From Candidatus Borkfalkia faecigallinarum (lineage in GTDB: Bacteria; Bacillota; Clostridia; Christensenellales; Borkfalkiaceae), in NCBI GenBank assembly GCA_019114625.1, contig DXFD01000089.1:1-32862 (forward strand): 32,862 nucleotides of DNA, given 5' to 3'. A program made the translations under genes and the position numbers. A model generated the notes under the pieces. That model searched no databases. It was not told where the DNA came from and was given only the letters and a program-made list of their open reading frames with translations. Shown in pieces: positions 9,874 to 22,100 of the stretch; the first letter of the stretch is position 1, and every line of letters starts with the position of its first letter.

Positions 9874-11841
9874 TTATAAATTGACGCGGTCGATGAAGGT
9901 GTCGACCTTGTTGAAGTTCGCGTTGCGGGCGAGGAATTCCTTGCGCGCCTCGACGCGGTCGCCCATGAGCGCGGTGACCATCTGCTCCGCCTCGGCGGCG
10001 TCCTCGATGTTGACGCGGATGAGGTTGCGGCGGGCGGGGTCCATCGTCGTCTCCCAAAGCTGCTCGGCGCTCATTTCGCCCAGCCCCTTGTAGCGCTGGA
10101 TCTGGTAGCCCTTGCCCACGATCTCGATCTTTTTCTGCAATTCGGCGTCGTCGTAAGCGTATTCGACGACGTCTTTTTTATACACCTTGTACAGCGGCGG
10201 CATCCCGATGTAGACGTTGCCGTTGTTGATCAGCTCGCGCATATAGCGGAAGAAGAAGGTGAGCAGGATGCAGCGGATGTGCATCCCGTCCTGGTCGGCA
10301 TCGGAGAGGATGATGACCTTGTGGTATTTGAGGTCGTCCATGTCGAAGTCGCTGCCGTAGCCCGCGCCCAGCGCCGAGATGATGGTGCGGATCTCCTCGT
10401 TGGCGAGCACCTGGTCGATGCGCTTCTTTTCCACGTTGAGCGGCTTGCCGCGCAAGGGCAGGATGGCCTGCGTCTGGCGCACGCGCGCCTGCTTGGCGGT
10501 GCCGCCCGCCGAATCCCCCTCGACGATGAACAGCTCGTTCAACTCCGGCTTCTTGCCCGTGCAGGCGGAGAGCTTGCCCACGAGGGTGAGGCTGTCGATG
10601 GAGTTTTTGGCGCGGGCGACCTCCTTCGCCTGCCGCGCCGCGATGCGCACGCGCGCCGCGCCCTGCGCCTTTTTGACGATCTCTTCAAAGACGGACTTCT
10701 TTTTCGGGTCGGAAAAGAGGGCGCCGATCCCCTCGACGGTCGCCGTCTCCACCGGCTGGCGCGCCTCCGCGTTGCCCAGCTTGGTCTTGGTCTGCCCCTC
10801 GAACTGGACGTTCTTCATCTTGATGGAGAGGATGGCGGTCAGCCCCTCGCGGAAGTCCTCGCCCAGGAGGTTCGCGTCCTTCTCTTTGAGGATGCCCAGG
10901 CTGCGGGCGACGTCGTTGAGGCTCTTGGTCAGCCCCGTGCGGAAGCCCGTCTCGTGGAAGCCGCCCTCGGGGGTGGGGATGTTGTTGACGAAGGAGAACA
11001 GGCTCTCCGTGAACTCGCCCGTGTGCTGGATGGCGAACTCGATGAGGATGCCGTCCTTCTCCGCCCTGTACCCGATCGGGTCGGGGTACAGGGGCGCCTT
11101 CCCCTCGTTGAGGTAGATGCAGAAATCGTGCAGGCCGCCGTCGAACTTGTAATTGACGGAGACGGGCGGCCGACCCTCCTCCACCCGCTCGTCGACGAGG
11201 TTGATCTCCAGCCCCTTGTTGAGGAAGGCGAGCTCTTTGAGCCGCTTGGAGACCGCCTCGAAGTTGAACACGACGGTGTCGAACACGCTCGCGTCCGGTT
11301 TGAAATGCACGAAGGTCCCCGTCTTGTCCGTCTTGACGCCCGTGTCGACGAGGTGGCCCTCCGGCACGCCGCTCATCATCTTGTCCGTCGCCTCGTCGAA
11401 ATAGGAGCGGAAGAACATCTTATAGACGGTCCCGCGGTACACCTCCACTTTCAGCCACTCGGAGAGGGCGTTGGTGACGGACGCGCCCACGCCGTGCAGC
11501 CCGCCCGAAAAGGAGTAGTTGTGCTCGTCGAACTTGCCGCCCGCATGCAGCTGGGTAAAGACGACCTCCACGCCCGAGACGCCCGTCTGCGGGTGGATGT
11601 CCGTCGGGATGCCCCGCCCGTTGTCCTCGACGGACGCGCTGCCGTCCTTGTACAGCTTGACCTCGATGCGGGTCGCGTAGCCGTTGGCGGCCTCGTCAAT
11701 GGCGTTGTCGACGATCTCCCAGAGGATGTGGTGCAGGCCCTTGACCCCCGTCGAGCCGATATACATCCCCGGCCGCAGCCTTACCGCATCCAGCCCTTCG
11801 AGGATGCGGATATCCTCCGCGCTGTATTCCTTCCCTGCCAT
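9874..11841 (-). CDS. parE: DNA topoisomerase IV/gyrase subunit B (ParE-like)
   Basis: Start at ATG 11841 (MAGKEYSAEDIRILEGLDAVRLRPGMYIGS) with RBS aggagg; GHKL ATPase motifs, EGDSAGG and SDADQDGMHI Toprim motifs; 15 bp upstream of the A subunit. Confidence 0.9.
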   Translation of the reverse strand: MAGKEYSAEDIRILEGLDAVRLRPGMYIGSTGVKGLHHILWEIVDNAIDEAANGYATRIEVKLYKDGSASVEDNGRGIPTDIHPQTGVSGVEVVFTQLHAGGKFDEHNYSFSGGLHGVGASVTNALSEWLKVEVYRGTVYKMFFRSYFDEATDKMMSGVPEGHLVDTGVKTDKTGTFVHFKPDASVFDTVVFNFEAVSKRLKELAFLNKGLEINLVDERVEEGRPPVSVNYKFDGGLHDFCIYLNEGKAPLYPDPIGYRAEKDGILIEFAIQHTGEFTESLFSFVNNIPTPEGGFHETGFRTGLTKSLNDVARSLGILKEKDANLLGEDFREGLTAILSIKMKNVQFEGQTKTKLGNAEARQPVETATVEGIGALFSDPKKKSVFEEIVKKAQGAARVRIAARQAKEVARAKNSIDSLTLVGKLSACTGKKPELNELFIVEGDSAGGTAKQARVRQTQAILPLRGKPLNVEKKRIDQVLANEEIRTIISALGAGYGSDFDMDDLKYHKVIILSDADQDGMHIRCILLTFFFRYMRELINNGNVYIGMPPLYKVYKKDVVEYAYDDAELQKKIEIVGKGYQIQRYKGLGEMSAEQLWETTMDPARRNLIRVNIEDAAEAEQMVTALMGDRVEARKEFLARNANFNKVDTFIDRVNL

Positions 11842-11907
11842 CGCTTCCTCCTTTCTTGTCCTCTTGCGCCCGCACAAAGGCGCAGAATACCCCTGATTAT
11901 ATCTCTC

Positions 11908-11936
11908 ATTATACCACATAACGCGCCCGTTTTCAA
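11908..11936 (-). promoter_or_regulatory. Predicted sigma-A promoter of parE-parC
   Basis: Minus strand TTGAAA (11936-11931), 17-bp spacer, TATAAT (11913-11908). Confidence 0.65.
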
Positions 11937-12141
11937 GGAAATCCCCCGTATTTTGTGATCGAAAATTTTACGCCGCGATCCTGCGACCCTCGTCGGCAAG
12001 ATAAGCGCCCCGCCGCCGCGCGGCGCACGCCCGGCGCGCCGTTCCCGCCCTCTCCCCCGCCGAACCCGGCACGCGCCCGCCCCTGCCACCCGGGCGCCCG
12101 CCCTTGCCTCCCGGCGCGCGGCTCCCCGACGAGCGCCCCCC

Positions 12142-12174
12142 AAAAAGAAATGAGCCCGGCGCGCTGCCGGGCTC
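12142..12174 (-). terminator. Intrinsic terminator downstream of the YlmC/YmxH-like gene
   Basis: Minus strand GAGCCCGGC-AGCGC-GCCGGGCTC followed by ATTTCTTTTT. Confidence 0.75.
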
Positions 12175-12259
12175 CCCCTCTGCGATCGGGTGCCGTTTTC
12201 AGAGAGGGCCGGGGCGCCGCGCAACGGCGCCCTTGCCGCCCGTCCCCGGCCGTACCGCC

Positions 12260-12556
12260 CTATCCGACGTCGTACCGCCGCCCGCCCGGCGGGCATTCGT
12301 CCCGCTTGCCGCCGTCCGGACGGGCATTTTTCAGGTCGACGAGCACCACGTCCGCGCCGATCTTGACGACGTTGTGCAGCGAGATGAACAGGTCCTCCCG
12401 CTTGAAGAGGCGCAGCCCGTTCTTGCCGGGGACGGCGATGCCGAGCACGCGGCCCTCGGGATAGGTAAAGACTATGTCCGTCGTCTTGCCGAGGTTGCGC
12501 CCGTCCGTCACATTGACGACGAACTTGCATTTCAGCTCTCTGTAGGATGTTTCCAT
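12260..12556 (-). CDS. YlmC/YmxH-family (PRC-barrel-like) protein
   Basis: 98 aa, METSYRELKCKFVVNVTDGRNLGKTTDIVFTYPEGRVLGIAVPG..., typical of the sporulation-associated YlmC/YmxH family. Confidence 0.8.
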   Translation of the reverse strand: METSYRELKCKFVVNVTDGRNLGKTTDIVFTYPEGRVLGIAVPGKNGLRLFKREDLFISLHNVVKIGADVVLVDLKNARPDGGKRDECPPGGRRYDVG

Positions 12557-12766
12557 ACGACTCCTCCCCCGCGCCGATGGCGCGCGGACGCGATCATCGA
12601 AGGGCGTCCTCTACCATTCTATGCGGCGAAGGCGAAAAATGTGACAAAAACGGTCGGATCGCCCGCAAAAAGGGCGAAACGCGGGCGCATTTTGCGCCGA
12701 ACGGGGCGCGGCGCGCAAAAAACGCGGGCGGCTGCGCATACTGTCGGAAAAACACGGGAGGTTCTC

Positions 12767-12898
12767 ATGGCCAAAAAGAAGAGAGCGAAGGTCCGCACCC
12801 TGACCGACAAACAGTACAACGAGTATCTGATGGCGCTCAAAGACGAGCGCCCGACCATGCTCATCGACAAGGACGGCAAGCGCCGCCCCCAGCGCTGA
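12767..12898 (+). CDS. 43-aa basic small protein, unknown function
   Basis: MAKKKRAKVRTLTDKQYNEYLMALKDERPTMLIDKDGKRRPQR*; RBS gggagg 5-10 nt upstream of ATG; the only convincing plus-strand gene in the window. Confidence 0.65.
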   Translation: MAKKKRAKVRTLTDKQYNEYLMALKDERPTMLIDKDGKRRPQR

Positions 12899-12917
12899 AA
12901 GCCCGCGCCGTGGCATC

Positions 12918-12949
12918 AAAAAGAGCCCGCGCCGCACGGAAACGGGCTC
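12918..12949 (-). terminator. Candidate intrinsic terminator for the giant gene
   Basis: Minus strand GAGCCCG ... CGGGCTC followed by TTTTTGATG, ~220 bp past the stop codon. Confidence 0.5.
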
Positions 12950-13034
12950 GTGCGCCCGCCCCTAGCCCCGCAGCGCCGCCGCGGCACAAACCACGGCGCG
13001 CGGTGAAAAAAGCCGCCGCGCCATGCAAAGAATC

Positions 13035-13062
13035 GCCCGCCCCTGCTTATGCAGGGGCGGGC
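13035..13062. other. Strong hairpin between convergent genes
   Basis: GCCCGCCCCTGC-TTAT-GCAGGGGCGGGC, perfect 12-bp stem; only weak flanking T tracts. Confidence 0.55.
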
Positions 13063-13166
13063 GGCCCTTGTTCGATCATTTTTTATGGAAGGCCCGACGG
13101 GGCGGCGGAAACGCCTTCGGCACAGGGCCGGCCGTTCCCGCGCGCCGCGCGGCGCCCGATGGTCTG

Positions 13167-16100
13167 TTATTCCGGTTTGGAGGGGGCGTCTCCCCCTTCG
13201 GCAGGTCCCGCCGCGTCGTACGGGGCAGGTTCCGCCGCGTCATACGGAGCAGGTTCCGCCTCGCCGTACGGAGCAGGTTCCGCCTCACCGTACGGAGCAG
13301 GTTCCGCCTCGCCGTATGGAGCAGGTTCCGCCTCGCCGTACGAAGCGGGTTCCGCCTCGCCGTACGGAGCAGGTTCCGCCTCGCCGTACGGAGCAGGTTC
13401 CGCCGCGTCATACGGAGCGGGTTCCGCCGCATCATACGGGGCAGGTTCCGCCTCGCCGTACGGAGCGGGTTCTGCCCCGTCCTCCGTGTACGGGGCATCG
13501 CCGTCCGGATACTGCCCGGCGTCCGCCGCGTCTGCCGCGCCGCCGTCCTCTTCTTCCGGGCCCCTCTTCGGGAGGAGGAACACGAGGAGAATGGCGACGA
13601 ACAGGGCGACGACGACCGCGCCGAGGATCCAGCAGAGCATCACTTCGGTCGGAGAATAGACCGCCAGGAGCGAGGGCAGCGCCGCCAACGAAGCGACCTT
13701 CGTGCCGCCCGCCCCGTCCTCGTCCGCGCCGTCCGCACCTTTTTTGCGGCGGACGATGCCGAGGATGAGGACGATCAGTTCGATCGCCGCGATGCACGCG
13801 AGCAGGATGATGAGCCACAGGAGCGAGAGCACTTCCTCTTCGACCTGCCAGGTGAAGGTGATCGGGTCGGTCGTGCCGTCCGCCCAGGTATAGTTCGCGG
13901 GGTCGCGCAGCTCGACGCGGACGGTATGGCTGCCCGCCTCGGCCGCGAAGTTGCCGCTGATCTCCATCGTGTCGGGATCGAAGCCTTCGGGAACGTATTC
14001 GAGCAGGCTGCCGTCGGCGATGAAGGTGTCCTCGTCCGCCGTGGGCTTCTCGATCGCGAGCTTCCCGATCGTCCACGTCAGCGTGACGGAATCGCCGCCG
14101 TCCTCCCAGACGTAATTGTCGTCCGAAAGCACGATGGTCACGGTATAGCTGCCCGCATCGGCCGCACGGAGGACGGTCTTGCCGTCCGCGATGCTGACCG
14201 CCGAGCCATCGGTGATCGCCATCTTGGCGGGATCGAAGCCGACGATCGCGTTCGTGAACGTCTCGCCGCTGTAGACGGAGGATTCCTTCTCGAGCGAAGG
14301 GAGCGCCGTCGGGCGGGGGTGGATCCGGAAGCCGACCGCCTCGGAGACCGCGCCGGCATAGTTGCCGGACGCCGCGACCGACGCGCGCACATAGTAGCTG
14401 CCCGCATCGACGGGGACTTCGGACGAATACTCGCCGTCCGCCTCCGACGCGTACTCATAGACGATGGAACCGTTGCCGAACAGCGCCTCCGCGCCCGTGG
14501 GCGCGTTGGGCTCGTCGCCGTAGATCCAGTCCTCGATCGCGGGGCCGTGGATAAAGGCGTTCTCGGCGGGCGTGATGCGGAAGATGACTTCTGCCGCCGC
14601 CGCATCGGCGCTGTCCCAACGATAGTTTGCCGCATCCGTCAGGGTGACGAGGACGGTGTATTCGCCGACGTCCACCCAGTTGTTCCCCTGCGAGACCGTA
14701 TAGCGATCGGTCGAACGGATGTCCGAACGCAGCGGTTCGCCCGTGTAGACTTTGGAACCCGCCGCCGGCACGCCGACCGTCTGGCGCTCGATGACGAACG
14801 CCGCGCTCGTCGTACCCGTGAGGGTGAAGTTGTCATTCGTGAGCGTTGCCGTCACGGTGTAGGTACCCGCCTTGACGGGGACGTCCGTCGAATCGTACGG
14901 CGTGCCGTCGTTCGCGGTGCCGGTATAGGTGAGGATGACGCCGACCTCGCCGTCCGCGCCGTGGAGGGTCGCCGTGGCGGGGGTGATCGTCTCGCCGTAC
15001 ACGCCGCCGCCCGGGACGATCGTGACCGTGACGTCGTTGGCGCGGACGTAGAGAGAGCCGTCCTCATAGGTGATATCGTAGTTGGCCGCATGATAGCCGC
15101 TCGCCGTGACCGTATAGGTACCGGCGGGCGCGCCGGCGGTATAGCCGAGGACCGTAAAGTCGAGCCTGCCCGAGAGCGCGCTCACGCCGTCGCCGCCGAC
15201 GAAGCCGATATAGCTGACGCCGAACGAGGCGGGCGCCTCTTCGCCGTAGCCGATGGTCGCCGAGCCGACGCGGACGACGAGCTCCGCCTTCTCGATAACG
15301 ACGGTGAGCTGTGTGAACACGTCGTCGTGGTTTTCGGCGCTGAGTTTGCAGTAGACCGTCGTGCCGGCGGTCGCGTCCTTCCAGGTGAGCGTGTCGCTCC
15401 ACGCGTCCGTTTCGCGCAGGCGGAACTGCCAGACGATGGCGCTGCCGTCCGCCGCCCGGGCGTCGGACGAGACGAACACGTTGTGCGCCGCGCCGTCGTA
15501 GATGCCCGTATAGCCCTCGACGTAGGTGACCGTGATCCCGGCGTTCGTGACCGTGAAGCCGACCGCCTCGGAGACCGCCGCCGTCCAGTTATCCGTCTCG
15601 GCGACGACCGCGCGCACCCAGTACTCGCCCGCGGGAAGGTCGTTCATGCCCGCCCACGCGAACCATTCGGTGACGGAGGCAGCATCGCCCGCCTTGACCG
15701 CGTATTCGTAGACGATGGTCTCGGTGCCGAAGAGCGCCTCCGCGCCTGTCGGCGCGTTGACCGCGGCGTCGTACGCGCCGTACACCCAGCCCGCGACGGC
15801 GGGAGCCTTCGTGCTCTCGTTCGCCGCCTGCGTGATCGCAAAATCGACTTCGACCGCGCCCGTACGGCCGTCCTGCCAGCGGTAATTGCTGCCGTCCTTC
15901 AGACGGAGCACGACCGCGTATTCGCCGGCATCCACCCAGTCATCGCCCTGCTCGACCGTATAGCGATCGGTCTCGGCGAGGTCGGAGGTGAGCGGCGCGC
16001 CCGTGTAAGTCTTGCTGCCCGCGTCGGGGATATCGACTTCCGCGCGCTCGATGACGAACAGGACGCTCACCGTGCCCGTCAGGTCGTAGTTGCCCGCTTT

Positions 16101-19100
16101 GGCGCCTTCGAGCGCCGCCGTGACGATGTAGCTGCCCGCCTTGACGGGGACGTCCGTCGAATCGTACGGCGTGCCGTCGTTCGCGGTGCCGCTGTAAGTG
16201 AGGACGACGGAGACGTTTGCCGCGTTGTCCCGATCGAGAGCGATCAGCCCGTCCGGGGTCGCCGCCGCGGCGTCGATCGCGCCGCCGTACACGCCGCCGT
16301 TTGCGGTGATGTTGACCGTCGCGGCGATCCTGCGCACGAGCAGCGCGCCGCTCTGATAGGAGATGTCGTAATTTTCCGCCGCGAGACCGCTCGCCGCCAC
16401 CGTGTACGCGCCCGCGTCCGAACCGACCGCATAGGCGGCGCCGGATGCGTCTGTCACCGCGATGACGAGCCCCGTCTCATCGACGACCGCCGCGGTATCC
16501 TGCCCGACGAAGCCATCGTAGACGACGCCGAACGCGGGAGCCTCCGCGCCGTAGTCGATGGCCGCGCTGCCGACCGCCGCGATGAGCTTCGCCTTCTCGA
16601 TCGTGACCGTGAAGGAGCCGATCTTGTCCGCGTGGTTCTTGGCGGTGAGCTTATAATAGACGATATATTCGTCCGCATCGATGAAGGTGAACTGCGCCGT
16701 CTGCCAGCCGTCCGTGCCGGTAAGGCTGTACTGCCAGGTGACCGCCGCGCCGTCCGCCGCCGCGGCGGAGCCCGCCGTGCGCGCGTTGTGCGCCGCGCCG
16801 TCATAGGTGCCCGCATAGCCCGCGACGCCCGTGACGTCGATCTCGGCGGGGAGGATGATAAATTTGAAGTAATCGGCGGCCGCGGCGTAGTCGTCCGTCC
16901 CCTCGACGTACGCGCACAGCACATAGCTGCCCGCATCCGTCGGCAAAACGTCCGTCCAGTCGAGGTCCGCATAGTCGTCCGCAAACCCGTCGGGCAGCAG
17001 CGCGTAGGCAAACTTCGGTTCGCCGAACCGCGCGCCCGCGGAAGGCGTTTCCGGCTCGGGCGCCCTTGCATACGTCCACTCGGCGTCAAAGTTGATCCAG
17101 GTGATCTCGTTCTCCGCCGCCGTGATCGTCCAGGTGAGCACGACCGTGTCGCCGCCCTCCCACCGGTAATTGAGATCGGTGAGCGTGAGGGTGACGGTGT
17201 ATGTGCCGCCGTCCGTCGCGTACACGACGCCGTCTTCGGCGCGCGCCCCGTCGGAAACGGCGAGGCTCATCTTCGCCGCGTCGAAGTGCAGGATCGCGTT
17301 GGAGAGTTCGTCGCCCGTGTACGGGGTCTCCTCCTGCGTGAGTGCGGGCAGCGCGAGCACGGCGCGTTCGACCGTGAAGCAGACCGCCGCCGACTGTGCG
17401 CCCGTCCAGTTGCGCTCCGCCGTGACGACCGCGATCAGCCAGTAATCCCCGGCGGGGAGGGCCGCCGCGGCGTCTTCATCCCAAGGCAGCCATTCGGTGA
17501 CGGCGGAAGCGTCGTCGCCCGTCCGGACCGCGTACTCGTAGATGACGTCGCCGAAGTCCGCCTGCGCGCCCGTCGGCGCGTTGACCGCGCCGTCGTACGC
17601 GCCGTACGCCCAGCCGGTGACGGAAGGATCTGCCGTAAACTTGTTTTCCGCCTGCGTGATCGTGAAATCGACCGTGACCGCGGCAACCGTGCCGTCCAGC
17701 CCCGCCCACTTATAGTTGGAGTCGACGAGGGTGAGCACCACCGTATAGGTGTTCACATCCACCCAGTGATCGCCCTGCGTGACGGTATAGATCGCGTTCG
17801 ACTCGAACGCTTCGCCCGTCGCCTGCAGCGCTTCGCCCGTGTAAGGCGTGCTCTGCGCGGCGGGAACGGAAAGTTCCTGCCGGTCGACGATAAACACGGC
17901 GCTCGCCGGAGCGAGGCTGTAATTGCCCGCATCCGCGCCCGCCAGCATCGCCGTCACGGTGTAGATACCCGCCGCGGCGGGAGCCTGCTCCGCATTGTTG
18001 TAGACGGTGCCGTCATACGCGGTGCCGCTGTAGAGGAAGGTGACGGTGACCGCGTCGCCGTTCACGATGTCGCCGTCGGCAAACTCTGCCGCCGCGCCCG
18101 TGACATTGCCGTAGACGCCGCCGTTGGGGGTGATGGTGACCGTGACCGGCTTCGCCGTGACGGTATAGGTCCCTTCCTTGAAGATGATTTTGTAGTTGCC
18201 GATGCCCGCCGGCGTGCCGTCGACCGAACCCGTGACGGGATAGTCGCCGACGTCGCTCGACGCGTCCGCATCCGTCGCAAGGAGGATGTATTCCGCGTAC
18301 GCCGCGGCAAACGCCGCGTCGTCCGCCGACCATGTCACGCCGTCCACGGACGCCGCGCCGCCGTAGACGGAAGACGCATTGCCGATGGTGACGGTGACCT
18401 CCTTGGCGTTGACGGTGAGCTTGCCCTTGACGATCTCGAAGGTGTAGTTGTCCGCCGCGATCCCCGCAACGGTGACGTCGTATTCGCCCGCCGCGCCGTC
18501 GTAGCCTTCGACCGTAAACGCGGGCGTGCCCTCGATCACGGCCGCCGTATCGCCGCCGACAAAGCCGCGGTATTCGAGCGTGTAGCTTGCCGGGAGATCG
18601 TCTCCGTAGGTGATCGCATCGCTGCCGACGACGACGCCGAGGAGCTTGCGATCGATCGTGACCGTGAAGGTGCCGGTCGCGTCGGCGTGGTTCTTGGCGC
18701 TGACCTTATAATGAACGATATATTCGCCCGCATCGGTGAAGGTGAACTGCGCCGTCTGCCAGCCGTCCGTGCCGGTAAGGCTGTACTGCCAGGTGACCGC
18801 CGCGCTGTCCACCGCCGCGGCGGAGCCCGCCGTGCGCGCGTTGTGTTCCGCGCCGTCATAGGTGCCCGCATAGCCCGCGACGCCCGTGACGTCGATCTCG
18901 GCGGGGAGGATGGTGAACTGCTTATACGCGACCGCGCCGTTGTAGTCGCTCGTCGCCGCGACGCTCGCGCGGACGACGTACGCGCCCGCATCCGTCGGGA
19001 AGCCGCCGCGCCACGTCAGCCCGGTGTAATCGTCGCCCGTAAAGCCGTCGGGCAGCAGCGCGTACGCATACGCCGCCGTGCCGTAGGTCGCCGTCGCCTG

Positions 19101-22100
19101 CGGAAGTTCCGTCGGCGGTTCGCCGTACGTCCAGCTGTTGCCGCCCGCGGCGTCGGGGATGGTGACGGCGTTGTCTTGCGCCGCGTGCACCGTCCAGGTG
19201 AGGATGACGGCGTCCCGATCGGCGGCGTCGCCCGCCCAGACGTAGTTGTCGTCGGTCAGGGTGATCGTGACCGTGTACTCGCCCGCGGCATTCGCCTGCA
19301 CGATCACCGTGAAGCCGTCCTCCGTCGACGTCGTGAGCGTCGCGGTCGAGGAAACGGTCATCGTGCCGGAGATGTAGCCGCCGACCTTGTTCGTGAGCGG
19401 CGTGCCGTGATAGACGTCCGTATTATAGGTGCTTTCCTGCGTTTCGAGCGAAGGGATCGCAAGCTCTGCCTGCCGGATGGTGAACTGCACATAGACGAAG
19501 CCCGTGCGCCCCGCATTGGCGCCGCCCGGATAGTAGGCACGCAGCCAGTAGGTGCCCGCGTCCGTCGGCAGCGCGCCGCTGTAAGAAAGATCCGTGCCGT
19601 CCGCGCTGTCGCCCTGCGCATAGGCGAGGACGATGTCGCGCGCGTCGCCGAGATCGAGCTCGAAGTAGTTGCCGAGCACGCCGGCGTCGCTCGTCCAGTC
19701 GGCGGGCGAGCCGTACGTCCAGTCGAAGTCGGCGCCTGCGACGATGCCGATCGCGTTGACGTCGGCCGTGACTTCGAAGGTGATCGTGGAGGCCGCGCCC
19801 TCGTCGAACTTGTAATTATAGGTATAGTCTGCCCGGATGGTCACGGTGACGCTGTAAATGTTGACGCCCGTGACCGTGACCGTATAGTTGTTGTCCGCCG
19901 CGGGCTGTACGGAGACTGCGCCCGCGCCGCTGCCGATCTCCGTGACGGCGCCGAGATCGAGGATGGCCGCATCGAACCCGCCCGGCAATCCGCTCGTGCG
20001 GAGGGCGTTGGTGTAGCTGTCCTGCCCGGAGACGTAGGCGATGACAGTCTCCGCCCAGTTGACGTCCAGCTCGCGCTTGGCGATGTTGTACTCGTACGGC
20101 GCGGAGGTCGTCGTCTGCGCATCGTCGACCACGAAAGTGTAGTTCGCATTCGTCAGGACGATCTGCGCGAAGTATTCGCCCGCGTCCGTCGGCGCGTTCT
20201 GCGTGAAGTTGTTGGCGCTGCCGCCCCAGCCCGAAGTCCCGAACGGCGTGCCCTTGTATTGCACGAAGTAGTCCGCCCCTTCCGCGAGCTGCGCGCCCGC
20301 GTATTCGTTGCGGAACCGGACGACCGCGCCGATCGCCGCGCCATAGTTGTACTGCGCGCTGCCCGGGGCCACGGAGGCCACCGTGACGACGCGCTTGTCG
20401 ACCGTGAGCGTGCCTTCCTCGAACACGATGGTATAGTTGGAGGAGGTGAGGCCGCTCGCCTCGATCGTATAGGTGCTGCCCGCCGCGTCGCCCTGCGCAT
20501 ACGCCGCGCCGCCCGCCGTGCTCGCCGTCGTGTACGAGATCGTGCCGGCGAGGTCGGAAGAGGTCGAACCGTATTCGTCCCCTTCGCCGCCAACGAAGCC
20601 GCTGTAGCGGACGGAGAACAGTTCGTCGGCGTCGAGCGCATCGCCGTAGGTGATGTGCGCGTCCTGCACGGCGACGGTGAGCTCCGCCCGCCCGATCGTG
20701 AGTTTGCCCCAGGTATCGCCGCCGCTCTGCGAGCCGTTGCCCGCGAACGTCACGTCGTAATTCTCGTTTTCGAACGTCGCCGTGATGTCGTGCGTGCCGG
20801 CGTCGACGCCGTCCGTCGCGAGCACGACGTGGAGGTCGCCCTTCACATCGCCCGCATAGAGGTCGTCGACCTTGAATGCATCCTGCGCGAGCGCCGCCGT
20901 GGCGCCCGTGTACGTCGTGGTCTGGTCGAGGATGGTGACCGTGACCGCGCGCTTTACGACCGTGAGCGTCGCCGCCTGCACGCGGATGTCGTAGTTGTCC
21001 GAGGAGAGGCTCTCCGTCGTCACCGCGTAGACGGTGCCCGCCGCCGCGCCGGGCGCGTAGGCTTCGCCGTCATGGTCGGTCAAATAAATGATGTTCGCGG
21101 AACCCGTGAGGAAGCTCTCGTTCTCGCCGTCGGCAAATCCGCTGTACGAGACGGAGAATGCGACCGTGTCGAGCGCGTCGCCGTAGGTGATCGTGCCCGC
21201 GCTCTCGCCGTCCACATAGACGGTGACGGTGAGCGCTTTCTTTCCGATCGCGAACGAAAGTTCGGCGTCCGCCATCGCATAGTTTTCGTCGATGACGCGG
21301 ACGGTGACCTTATAGCTGCCGACGTCGGTCGGCGCGACGGACGAAGCCGCATAGACCGTGCCGTCCGCGCCCTCGTACGTCACCGTGTAATCGGCGCCCT
21401 CGCTCCAAACCGCATCGACGATCGCTTCGCCGCCGTCCTTGGTGAAGGTGAGCGAGACGGGATGCCCCTGCGCGTCGTAAACGAGGTCGGCATCCGGCTC
21501 GATCGTGACGCCGATCGCCCGCGCGGTGATCTCGAAATCGTTGCTCGTCGAAGCCGCGGTGTAGTTTTCGTCTTCCGACGTGAACGTCACGCGGTATTTG
21601 CCGACGCCGACGGGGGCGTGATCCTGCCCCTCCCCGAGCGTGACGTAGCCGCCCGCTGCGGCGTCATAGTAGGCGTACACGGGCGTGAGGGTCACCTGCT
21701 CGTTGCCGATGATCGTGGCCGTGTACTGCTTCGCCGTGCCGTCATACTCGAGCGTCGTCCCGAGGAAGGCGATGTTGAAATTGACCGTCGCCGCGCCGAT
21801 CGTATAGACGCCGGCGCCCTCGCCGTTGTACTGCGCGGAGCCCGCGAAGGTGATGTCGTAGTTCTTGGAGTACAGCCCGTCGCGCGTCGCGTAGATATAA
21901 TAGGTGTTGCCTGCCGACGAGACGGGGTCGCCCTTCTTCGCCGTGGCGGCGAGGGTGAAGGGCACCTGTCCGTTGTAGAAGGAGCCGCTCGTGACCGACC
22001 AGGTCAGTTCGGCGATGTCCTCGTTATAGTCGCTCCGCGCGTTGTTGATATAGACCGTGACGGCGCGCTTGTTGACCGTGAGGAGCCCGTTGACCGCGGT

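Noticed and set aside
7393-9879. 828-aa plus-strand ORF over the parC-like gene
   Set aside because: Antisense shadow of a clear topoisomerase A subunit.
10279-11958. 559-aa plus-strand ORF over the parE-like gene
   Set aside because: Antisense shadow of a clear topoisomerase B subunit.
12104-12898. 264-aa plus-strand ORF
   Set aside because: Mostly antisense to the YlmC-like gene and its terminator; only the last 43 codons, with their own RBS, look coding.
13201-13464. CRISPR array
   Set aside because: Contiguous 24-bp units with no spacers, inside a coding frame; a protein tandem repeat.
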